Source of the DNA: an uncultured Clostridia bacterium
GTDB taxonomy: Bacteria > Bacillota > Clostridia > Christensenellales > CAG-314
Assembly (NCBI GenBank): GCA_934177025.1
Contig: CAKPPA010000079.1
Location: 1-5,306 of the forward strand
DNA length: 5,306 nt
Reading direction: 5' to 3'
Shown here: in pieces, positions 1 through 5,306 of the stretch
Layout of the letters: each line of letters starts with the position of its first letter
How positions within the stretch are numbered: the first letter of the stretch is position 1
Translations under genes and position numbers: made by a program
The notes under the pieces: model-generated
Database searches by the model: none
What the model was told of the DNA's origin: nothing
The model's input: the letters and a program-made list of their open reading frames with translations, nothing else

Positions 1-990
1 TCCCTTGCCGATTTCAGGCATTTCGTCGGGATCGTAAGGAATACCGTAGTCCAGCGCAAGCCCCTTGATGTTCAAAATGCTTGCCGTCGGAATTCCCTGC
101 CGATAATAGTACTCCAGTAGCCCCATGCCTTCCTTTTGTGCGTCCGGCAAACTCGGGGCACTTCCCGACAAATAATGTTTCGGCTCAATGTAGCCGGTGC
201 CCAAAACTGCCGCCGAGCCACTGCCCAGCCCTACCAAACTGCCGCCGACGTTCAGTAAAAACTTCATGTTCGGCACGTCCTGTTGAAAATGCTCTACGCG
301 CGTTTTGATGTTTTTTTCAAAATTGTTTTCGTTCACAAACGGAATGCCGCTGCCTAAAATGCGGGTGTAAATTTCGCGCCGATCCGTTTGCGTAAACTCC
401 TCGCCCACGTCGCCGGAGCCGCCGAACGAAAGATAGCCGATGCGCACGGTTAACACCTTTTGCTCGTACAAGTACTCCGCCATGTCGAAAAAGGTGAATT
501 GCGGCTGATTTGCACCGTAACTCGATGCGCCGACGGACGCCATAATGCACACGTTTAAGCCGTAGGCCTGCGCCGCCGCCATAGCGCACAAGTTCATTGC
601 GGGGAAGGAGCCGGAAAACACCATGCCGACGTCGTCGCCTGCCTTTAAGCCGGCTCGCGCGAACATTCCGACCATTACCGCCGCCCAATTCGGGTTGGTT
701 GTGGTGCGCTTCGCTTCCAAAATACCCATGGTTGTGGTAATGGACGTGTAGCGTTCCCCAATCATGCCCGTTTGCAATTTATCCGTGGAGGCATCCGCCA
801 AAAGCCCTAATTCCGCTTTTTTTGCCTTTACTGCCTCCATGGCGTCCTGCGCCAAAAGGCTGGCTTGCTTCATCGTTTCGTAATGCGGGCTGATGACTTT
901 GGTGGAATTTGTGAGTGTGTGCGCCACCGCCATGCACAACACCACCGTCCACAGAATCAAAATCCAATTTAAAAACGGCACTTTTTTCAT
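1..990 (-). CDS. pgsW: Poly-gamma-glutamate system protein, PgsW type (C-terminus cut by window edge)
   Basis: The frame runs from an ATG at 990-988 to the left edge without a stop, giving 330 residues of an incomplete protein. Residues 1-10 are basic/polar (MKKVPFLNWI) and merge into one hydrophobic segment at about 8-25, which suggests a signal anchor with the rest outside the membrane. Residues 27-70 are likely helical (for example KQASLLAQDAMEAVKAKKAE). The main domain follows: VFSGSFPAMN at about 124-133, ASVGASSYGANQP at 151-163, GGSGDVGEEF at about 190-199, and a glycine-rich LLNVGGSLVGLGSGSAAVLG stretch at about 216-235. From memory this matches the family annotated as poly-gamma-glutamate system protein, found beside pgsB and pgsC; its biochemical role is not established. 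The start overlaps the pgsC stop as ATGA, with a modest GGGGA site upstream, so translation is probably coupled. Operon position supports a role in polymer synthesis or export. The symbol is given with moderate certainty. Confidence 0.8.
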   Translation of the reverse strand, partial: MKKVPFLNWILILWTVVLCMAVAHTLTNSTKVISPHYETMKQASLLAQDAMEAVKAKKAELGLLADASTDKLQTGMIGERYTSITTTMGILEAKRTTTNPNWAAVMVGMFARAGLKAGDDVGMVFSGSFPAMNLCAMAAAQAYGLNVCIMASVGASSYGANQPQFTFFDMAEYLYEQKVLTVRIGYLSFGGSGDVGEEFTQTDRREIYTRILGSGIPFVNENNFEKNIKTRVEHFQQDVPNMKFLLNVGGSLVGLGSGSAAVLGTGYIEPKHYLSGSAPSLPDAQKEGMGLLEYYYRQGIPTASILNIKGLALDYGIPYDPDEMPEIGKG

Positions 991-1436
991 ATCGGAATCC
1001 CCAACTGCGTCATGCCGATGACAATCAGTTCCAAAAAGCACACGACAATGGCAAGGGCAGGAACGGTGCGTTTGATGCCCTGCTTGTAAATGTTGTTGGC
1101 AATGATGCCGGAAATCGTGTAGCCGATGACGGAAACCGTTACCACGCTGACATCCGACGCAAACAATCCGAACACGAAATTAATGAGGTAGTGCAATCCG
1201 AGGCTGAAAATAATTAGCAGCACAAACCGACGCTTCCCGAAAATGATGAACCGACGGGAAAGCAGTTTGACCAAAAAGTAAGCAAGGATTGCTACACCCA
1301 CGGTGTAAAGAATGCGCGTCACCTGATTGAAGTACAGTACCATAAGCCCCGGGACGATAATGCCACCCGGAGTAACGTCCGTTGCTTCATAAAACAAAAT
1401 ACTGACAAGTACCCCTAAAATCACGATGCTAGCCAT
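987..1436 (-). CDS. pgsC: Poly-gamma-glutamate synthase membrane subunit PgsC/CapC
   Basis: This 149-residue protein is very hydrophobic and is the same length as I recall for Bacillus subtilis PgsC. Hydrophobic segments lie at about 3-17, 25-36, 42-59, 70-92, 95-114 and 124-142. Family-like motifs are ILGVLVSILFYE at 6-17, PGGIIVPG at 23-30 followed by FNQ, the basic loop FGKRRF at 66-71, and ANNIYKQG at 113-120. PgsC is an integral membrane protein that works with the PgsB ligase in making poly-gamma-glutamate; its exact role (complex assembly or export) is inferred from the family. The ATG lies inside the last codons of pgsB, giving an 8-nt overlap. A GGAG site lies 9 nt before it, within pgsB. 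Its own TGA overlaps the next start as ATGA. Nothing looks damaged. Confidence 0.93.
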   Translation of the reverse strand: MASIVILGVLVSILFYEATDVTPGGIIVPGLMVLYFNQVTRILYTVGVAILAYFLVKLLSRRFIIFGKRRFVLLIIFSLGLHYLINFVFGLFASDVSVVTVSVIGYTISGIIANNIYKQGIKRTVPALAIVVCFLELIVIGMTQLGIPI

Positions 1437-2532
1437 AAATCTTTTCTCCGTTTTCCTGCATAAATTTCAGCACTTTTAACCCATCCTCCGCAATGTTGCC
1501 GCACCCGAACACGATTTTTTCCTGCTTCAGATCCTCGATTCGCTTTAGTTTTGCCGCCTCGATGCCCTTTTTTTTCAATTCCCGCGCAACGTAGGCGGGG
1601 TTGGAACCGATGAGCAGCACTTTTTTACACGGCATGTTGCCCAGCATTTCGATGTGCTGTTTGGTGCGAAACGCCCGATCCGAACGCGTGTTTAACAAAA
1701 TCGTAACGTCCGACGCGTCCTTTTGCTGCAACACCTGCCGATACGTTGCCTCGATGGAATCGGGGTCGTTGACGGAAAAGGCGTTGATAAACTGCATTCC
1801 GTCGCAATCGTACACTGCCATGGCACCGCAATCGTGCCGATACTTTTGCATTCCACGGAAAAACGTTGCGCGATCCAAGCCCAACTGCTCGCACACGCAC
1901 AATGCCGTTGCCACGTTTTCGGCAAACGTGTCCAACGTTTCGGTGCCGGTGTACGCCTCCGCCACAACGACTTTGCTATTCCTTTTTTCGGCGCACAGGC
2001 GAAACACGTCCAAATGCTTGTCCTCGCCCAGCACCACAATGCCGTTTGCCGGCGTGGTGTTCGCCAACGAATAGGCAATGCTTTCGGTATCCTCGCCCAT
2101 AACGTCGGTGTGATCCAGCCTGACGTTGGTAATGACGTTGATATCCGCTTTTAGCATGCGCTGTTCGGTAATAAACTGCAATTCGGGGTTGACTGCCATG
2201 CACTCCACCACCAAAATTTCAGCGCCGTCCTTTTTTGCCCATTCCATGCAGCGCAATTGCTCGCGCACGTTGGCTGGGCCTAACCGACGCACTTCCTTCG
2301 GGTTGCCGTCCGTGCCGATGGTGGTCGGCACCGTGCCGGTGGTTTTGCTAAACACACGAAACCCGCATTCGCGCAGCCCTGCGTCGATGAGGCGCGTTAC
2401 CGTGCTTTTGCCGCGAATGCCGTTGACGTGAATGACTTTTTGAAACGTTTTGCGCACCCGACGGAAGTAAAAGGTTTCCGTTAGGACGTACAAAACGTAA
2501 ACGGTGCTTAACACCAAAATCAAAACCGTCAT
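1429..2532 (-). CDS. pgsB: Poly-gamma-glutamate synthase ligase PgsB/CapB
   Basis: This 367-residue Mur-ligase-like amide ligase is predicted to use ATP to join glutamate units through gamma-carboxyl amide bonds at the membrane. An N-terminal hydrophobic segment at about 2-18 (VLILVLSTVYVLYVL) acts as the membrane anchor. The ATP-binding P-loop region is VNGIRGKSTVTR at 36-47, with K42 and S43. Other PgsB signatures are SKTTGT at 62-67, VECMAVNPE at 109-117, NVRLDHTDVMG at 136-146, NTRSDR at 281-286 and FGCGNIA at 342-348. The Bacillus subtilis protein is slightly longer (about 390 residues as recalled), so this is full length. The start is supported by GAGGTG four nt before the ATG. That site overlaps the end of the lipoprotein gene, whose stop is only 3 nt upstream of this start. 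The frame ends in TAG inside the pgsC start region. Identity is confident; D- versus L-glutamate use cannot be read from the sequence. Confidence 0.95.
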   Translation of the reverse strand: MTVLILVLSTVYVLYVLTETFYFRRVRKTFQKVIHVNGIRGKSTVTRLIDAGLRECGFRVFSKTTGTVPTTIGTDGNPKEVRRLGPANVREQLRCMEWAKKDGAEILVVECMAVNPELQFITEQRMLKADINVITNVRLDHTDVMGEDTESIAYSLANTTPANGIVVLGEDKHLDVFRLCAEKRNSKVVVAEAYTGTETLDTFAENVATALCVCEQLGLDRATFFRGMQKYRHDCGAMAVYDCDGMQFINAFSVNDPDSIEATYRQVLQQKDASDVTILLNTRSDRAFRTKQHIEMLGNMPCKKVLLIGSNPAYVARELKKKGIEAAKLKRIEDLKQEKIVFGCGNIAEDGLKVLKFMQENGEKIYG

Positions 2533-2535
2533 GTT

Positions 2536-3132
2536 TCACCTCAAATTACGTAGCATGCTTGCAATCCCCGTCCGAAACTGACAGTAAGGCGTTTGCGCTT
2601 GCTCCGCCCACGCTGACAGCATTCCGTCCTGATTGCCCGTTGCGGAAAACAAAAATAAGGAAGAACTTTCGATTAGCTCCTGAATGAAGGAGTCCGACGT
2701 GGAGCCGCGCCGCGCCATGCCGCCGATGTGCCAAGTAACTAAGGTGATTTCCTTGTTGTTTGCCCTTTTGTTAAACTCGCGCATGCGCATGGCTTCCGCC
2801 TCCACCTGAATGCCGCTTTCCGACATTGCTTTGATACTGCAACCCACGACGACAAACACCACCGAACCGCGCGGAATTTCCAGCGCGTCCAAAAAATTGT
2901 TTTGCACGTAGTTGATTTCCGGAAATCCTTTTAAATTTTCGCTTAAATTTTCCACTTCGATGGACTGCCCGATGGAAGTTAAATAAATGCGTTTTCCTTG
3001 CATGAACCCCTTAAATTCAGGAGGAAACGCCTCGTTGGCAGGCACGGGCGACGGATTATCCGCACACCCGAACGCCACCAAAAGCATCAAAATTAAAAGG
3101 AACCCGAAAATGTAAATTTTTGTTTTTTTCAT
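2536..3132 (-). CDS. Predicted lipoprotein of unknown function in the poly-gamma-glutamate operon
   Basis: This is a 198-residue protein whose function I cannot assign. It begins with a lipoprotein-like signal: a basic start (MKKTK), a hydrophobic core at 6-21, then AFG before Cys23. The lipobox is imperfect (Ala at -3, Phe at -2) but a Pro/Asn linker follows, as is usual for a tethered lipoprotein. The folded part has YLTSIGQS at 50-57, a strand-like SVVFVVVGCS at 90-99, a charged helix at about 109-127, LVTWHIGGMARRG at 131-143, TSD at 145-147, and a last strand-helix region (LFLFSATGNQDG then helix). The alternating strands and glycine loops suggest an alpha/beta Rossmann-like fold. From memory it resembles the uncharacterised DUF6305 group, but I am not certain. 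It follows murI after 30 nt, with AGGGA just before the ATG, and precedes pgsB by 3 nt. That placement implies a role at the cell surface in polymer synthesis, export or attachment. Confidence 0.8.
   Translation of the reverse strand: MKKTKIYIFGFLLILMLLVAFGCADNPSPVPANEAFPPEFKGFMQGKRIYLTSIGQSIEVENLSENLKGFPEINYVQNNFLDALEIPRGSVVFVVVGCSIKAMSESGIQVEAEAMRMREFNKRANNKEITLVTWHIGGMARRGSTSDSFIQELIESSSLFLFSATGNQDGMLSAWAEQAQTPYCQFRTGIASMLRNLR
2537..2542 (-). promoter_or_regulatory. Ribosome binding site of pgsB inside the lipoprotein stop region
   Basis: The minus strand reads GAGGTG four nt before the pgsB ATG. The site covers the last codons of the lipoprotein gene and shares bases with its TGA stop. 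Ribosomes ending the lipoprotein therefore stop on top of the pgsB start signal, which suggests reinitiation and balanced output of the two proteins. Confidence 0.7.
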
Positions 3133-3162
3133 TTCCCTGTCCGTTTTCCGTAAGTTTTTTTG

Positions 3163-3951
3163 TTACTCGATGATAAGTTTTTGCAACGGCTCGTGTCCCG
3201 CACGGAACCAGCCGATGAGTTTTTCGGCTTTTTCGACGTCCCCCGTCGTAAACAGCCGTATGCTTCCTTTGTGCTCGCTGTTGCGCACGCCTTGTTCGCT
3301 TAAAATTCGCTGTAATTCCTCGCCGGTCGGATCGCCGCACGCCACGTAGGCAAGGTCGTTGCCAAGCACTTCGCGCATGCGCGGTTCGAGCAAACTAAAG
3401 TGCGTGCAGCCGTGAATTAACGTGTCGATGCCTTTGTCCTGAAGCACTGCCAACTTTTGCTCCACCAGTGCGATTCCTTTCGGATCCTCCGGTGGGTAAG
3501 TTTCCAAAAATTCCACAAATTCCGGACAAGCCAATCCGAACGCCTCGGCACCTGCCGCTTCGATTTCGTTTTGGTAAGCACGACTCCGAATGGTGGCTTC
3601 CGTTGCCAACACGGCAATTTTTTTGGTTTTCGTTAGGCTTACCGCCTTTTTTACCGTCGGCGGAATGACGCTGATGACCGGAACGTCCGTTACCGCACGT
3701 GCCGCCGCAATGCGCAGCGACGCAGTGTTGCATGCAATGACGATTGCTTTTACGTCCTGCTTCAATAGATGTTGCGTAATTTTCGTCACGCGTTCGGACA
3801 CTTCCTCCGCCGATTTGGGCCCGTAAGGGCAATGCCCTTGATCCGCTACGTAGTAAAAATCTTCCTCCGGCATTAATTCCGCCATTTTTTCCAGCACGGT
3901 TAAACCGCCGACGCCGGAATCGAACACCCCAATCGGGCTTTTTTTGTTCAT
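3163..3951 (-). CDS. murI: Glutamate racemase MurI
   Basis: This cytoplasmic, cofactor-independent racemase interconverts L- and D-glutamate for peptidoglycan and, where present, D-glutamate polymers. From the ATG at 3951-3949 the protein has 262 residues, a normal length. Catalytic landmarks are intact: GVFDSGVGGLTV at 8-19 (D11, S12), CPYG at 41-44, IACNTAS at 72-78 with catalytic Cys74, and HGCTHF at 180-185 with catalytic Cys182 and His184. ATEATIRS at 116-123 and LFTTGD at 233-238 are also family-like. The ATG was preferred over an in-frame GTG at 3987 because AGGAGG lies 9 nt before the ATG, the protein then starts right before the conserved SPIGVFDSG, and the GTG lies inside the hairpin stem. 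It is the first gene of the apparent poly-gamma-glutamate operon, so it may supply D-glutamate to PgsB. It could equally be the cell's only peptidoglycan racemase. Confidence 0.96.
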   Translation of the reverse strand: MNKKSPIGVFDSGVGGLTVLEKMAELMPEEDFYYVADQGHCPYGPKSAEEVSERVTKITQHLLKQDVKAIVIACNTASLRIAAARAVTDVPVISVIPPTVKKAVSLTKTKKIAVLATEATIRSRAYQNEIEAAGAEAFGLACPEFVEFLETYPPEDPKGIALVEQKLAVLQDKGIDTLIHGCTHFSLLEPRMREVLGNDLAYVACGDPTGEELQRILSEQGVRNSEHKGSIRLFTTGDVEKAEKLIGWFRAGHEPLQKLIIE

Positions 3952-3960
3952 CCTGTTTTT

Positions 3961-3966
3961 CCTCCT
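3961..3966 (-). promoter_or_regulatory. Ribosome binding site of murI
   Basis: The minus strand reads AGGAGG here, a full consensus Shine-Dalgarno core 9 nt before the ATG at 3951. It decides the murI start in favour of this ATG over the in-frame GTG at 3987. It is the strongest ribosome binding site visible in the window. Confidence 0.85.
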
Positions 3967-3969
3967 GTC

Positions 3970-4003
3970 GAAAGAAAACGGAGTCACTGTAACAGTGACT
4001 CCG
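3970..4003 (-). terminator. Intrinsic terminator-like hairpin between the surface protein gene and murI
   Basis: Positions 3980-3990 and 3992-4002 are perfect 11-base inverted arms around one central base. A C-G pair (3979/4003) extends the stem to 12 bp, although the innermost pairs must open to form a loop. In the minus-strand transcript the stem ends in ...GACTCCG and is followed by UUUUCUUUC, a typical intrinsic-terminator tail. It begins about 60 nt after the stop of the upstream gene, so it most simply ends that transcript. In the plus direction the flank is not T-rich, so it would act mainly on minus-strand transcripts. Its closeness to the murI ribosome binding site (12 nt) is unusual and leaves open an attenuator role. 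Confidence 0.75.
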
Positions 4004-4064
4004 CTTCGCTTTCTGTGTACTAAATACCTGTCACAATCGCAAAATACTTATGTTGTAAAATTCC
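4004..4064 (-). other. Short spacer after the surface protein gene; possible weak promoter only
   Basis: This AT-rich stretch lies between the TAA of the upstream gene and the hairpin. On the minus strand TTGCGA and TACACA are separated by 17 nt, which is a poor match to a sigma-70 type promoter (particularly the second element) and would start RNA at or within the hairpin. I do not call it a promoter. No small gene or other repeat is visible here. Confidence 0.25.
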
Positions 4065-5306
4065 TTACGCTGCCGCGCTTAACGGGGCTACGTTGAACAA
4101 ATCGACGTTGACAAATGCCAACTGATAGTAGGACGAGCCGCTTGCGCTACTCACCACCGCGTAAATCGTGCCGGTGTAAACGTAAGGCGACGTAGCTTCT
4201 TTTGGACCTACAAACGCACCCGGGATGCCGAATTTTACATTCCACCATTCTGCTCCGAGGTTGTACGTGTTGCCGGTACCCTTGAAGGATACAACACGTC
4301 CGCCGTACTTCGTACCGTTGTTGTCCGTTGCCTCCTTGTTAAAGTAGAACTTGAAGTTGATTTGCTCGATATTCGAGCTGGATCCGCCGATGTAGAACGG
4401 ATTTTCCGCCGTGCCGACAAATTTCAACAAATCGCCCACTTTCGGTTTTGCAAAGTATGCTTGCATTTCCGCGTGCGTGGAAATCGTCGTTGCGTTTTCC
4501 GTGCCGCAGCTGTAAGCGTTGCCGGTTGTGCCAACGGAAACTGTCGTTGCCGTATCCAATTTCAACACTGCATTTGTATCGTTGTTTGTGATTTTGACGT
4601 TCATCAAAATCAGTTCGTCGCCCAATGCCACAACATGTTCCCCAATGACGAATTGACCGTCGGCGTTTTTGTACGCTTTAAAATCTTCGAGCGACATCGT
4701 GTTTACTCCGTCCGTCAAAATTAAACCTTTGACGTTTCCGCCCGTGCCGGTATCCGCACCGAAGCCGGCAACGATACCTTTGACGTTCAAAATTTGTCCG
4801 TCCGCTGCTTTCCGTGCTTGGCTGATGCTTACCGGAGCTTCCGCAACCGGAGCCAACACCGTCGTTGTGAAGTTTAAGGTTTTTTCCACGCCGTTAAAGG
4901 TGTACTTCGCCGTTAAGGTAACTTCCGTGTTTTCCGTTACCATAGCTACCGCACCCGTTGTTGCGTTAATTACGTCGTTTGCAGAGGACGTCCAAGTGAT
5001 TGCGCCCGTTGCTGCCGCGTGACTCGTCAACAACGTCAACGTCGGAGTTTCCTTCGGATCGACGGAGGACGGAACCGAATTCATCAAATCGAAAATAAGG
5101 TCGTTTTCGCCGACAAATTCAATGCAGTCCGCACTCGGAATGATGAATTGCAGATACGTGGAATCGTAGGAGTACACCGCAAACGCATAAATCGTTACCG
5201 ATTTTTGCGACGGTGCATTGAGTAAACCGATGTCCAACAAATCGCGCCATGCTTTTCCGCCAAGATTGTCGTCCTGTGCGACGATGAGGAATGCAAAGTT
5301 TTTGCC
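4065..5306 (-). CDS. Modular secreted or surface protein with Ig-like and OB-fold-like domains (N-terminus cut by window edge)
   Basis: The frame is open to the right edge and gives the last 413 residues. Numbered from the edge, residues 1-75 are a strand-rich domain remnant (AFLIVAQDDN, SVTIYAFAVYSYDSTYLQF). Residues about 78-152 resemble an atypical bacterial Ig-like domain: TGAITWTSS at 100-108, INATTGAVAM at 113-122, then EVTLTAKYTFNG. Residues about 157-255 resemble the nuclease-associated OB-fold modules of extracellular proteins: SISQARKAADGQILNVKGIVAGF, GLILTDG, and LGDELILMNVKI. Residues 256-413 hold another beta-rich unit, rich in Asn, Thr, Gly and aromatic residues. The protein ends in LSAAA without an LPXTG motif or C-terminal membrane segment, so any anchor or signal peptide must lie upstream of the window. 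Few cysteines are present. Domain names are from pattern memory only. A hairpin terminator follows, so it is probably transcribed separately from the murI-pgs genes. Its function is unknown; carbohydrate, nucleic acid or surface binding is possible. Confidence 0.8.
   Translation of the reverse strand, partial: GKNFAFLIVAQDDNLGGKAWRDLLDIGLLNAPSQKSVTIYAFAVYSYDSTYLQFIIPSADCIEFVGENDLIFDLMNSVPSSVDPKETPTLTLLTSHAAATGAITWTSSANDVINATTGAVAMVTENTEVTLTAKYTFNGVEKTLNFTTTVLAPVAEAPVSISQARKAADGQILNVKGIVAGFGADTGTGGNVKGLILTDGVNTMSLEDFKAYKNADGQFVIGEHVVALGDELILMNVKITNNDTNAVLKLDTATTVSVGTTGNAYSCGTENATTISTHAEMQAYFAKPKVGDLLKFVGTAENPFYIGGSSSNIEQINFKFYFNKEATDNNGTKYGGRVVSFKGTGNTYNLGAEWWNVKFGIPGAFVGPKEATSPYVYTGTIYAVVSSASGSSYYQLAFVNVDLFNVAPLSAAA

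Noticed and set aside
317..688. Minus-strand 123-residue frame within the PgsW-type gene
   Set aside because: It is very arginine-rich and lies in another frame of the same strand as the real protein, which has a start overlapping pgsC and a coherent sequence of 330 residues.
1601..2154. Plus-strand open frames opposite pgsB (1601-2074, 1723-2154)
   Set aside because: They are antisense to a well-supported gene with conserved PgsB motifs. Their products are rich in Cys, His and Arg, lack recognisable motifs, and have no convincing start signals.
3952..3987. Extended murI start at an in-frame GTG (3987), adding 12 residues
   Set aside because: The GTG lies inside the hairpin stem and has no Shine-Dalgarno of its own. 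The ATG at 3951 has AGGAGG 9 nt upstream and gives the normal MurI N-terminus.
4362..5225. Plus-strand open frames opposite the surface protein gene (4362-4724, 4669-5022, 5019-5225)
   Set aside because: They mirror the coding pattern of the minus-strand gene, show no family motifs and have no ribosome binding sites of note.
4065..5240. Surface protein starting at a TTG at 5240 as a complete 391-residue protein
   Set aside because: The frame stays open to the window edge with protein-like residues (AFLIVAQDDNLGGKAWRD), and there is no signal peptide at the TTG. The gene is better read as partial.
1..5306. Search for tRNA/rRNA genes, CRISPR arrays, insertion sequences and att sites
   Set aside because: No regularly spaced repeats, transposase-like frames, tRNA-like cloverleaf or long direct repeats were seen. 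The only clear inverted repeat is the hairpin at 3979-4003.

Overview
All six genes in this window lie on the minus strand and are read from the right edge to the left. They use the standard code: TGA is a stop for two genes and tryptophan is TGG. Base composition looks roughly balanced, and Shine-Dalgarno sites are of the AGGAGG / GAGGTG type. The gene families (PgsB/PgsC, a wall-type glutamate racemase, and a secreted protein with an apparent bacterial Ig-like domain) fit best with a member of the Bacillota. Fusobacteriota and other groups that carry poly-gamma-glutamate genes cannot be excluded. No marker gene fixes the taxon.

Layout in transcription order. (1) 5306-4065: the C-terminal 413 residues of a large modular extracellular protein, cut at its N-terminus by the window edge. 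(2) 4064-3952: a 113-base intergenic stretch holding a near-perfect hairpin with a T-rich tail (terminator or attenuator) and then a strong AGGAGG site. (3) 3951-3163: murI, glutamate racemase. (4) 3132-2536: a small predicted lipoprotein of unknown function. (5) 2532-1429: pgsB/capB, the ATP-dependent poly-gamma-glutamate ligase. (6) 1436-987: pgsC/capC, its membrane partner. (7) 990 to the left edge: a membrane-anchored poly-gamma-glutamate system protein (PgsW type), cut at its C-terminus by the window edge.

Items 3-7 look like one operon. The gaps run 30 nt, 3 nt, an 8-nt overlap and a 4-nt ATGA overlap, so the last three junctions favour translational coupling. The inferred logic is that MurI converts L-glutamate to D-glutamate, PgsB with PgsC polymerises glutamate through gamma-amide bonds at the membrane, and the lipoprotein and PgsW-type protein act in export, anchoring or handling of the polymer. 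A canonical pgsA/capA does not lie between or directly after pgsBC here. The best lead for undescribed biology is the lipoprotein placed between the D-glutamate supply gene and the polymerase, together with the hairpin that sits only 12 nt ahead of the murI ribosome binding site.
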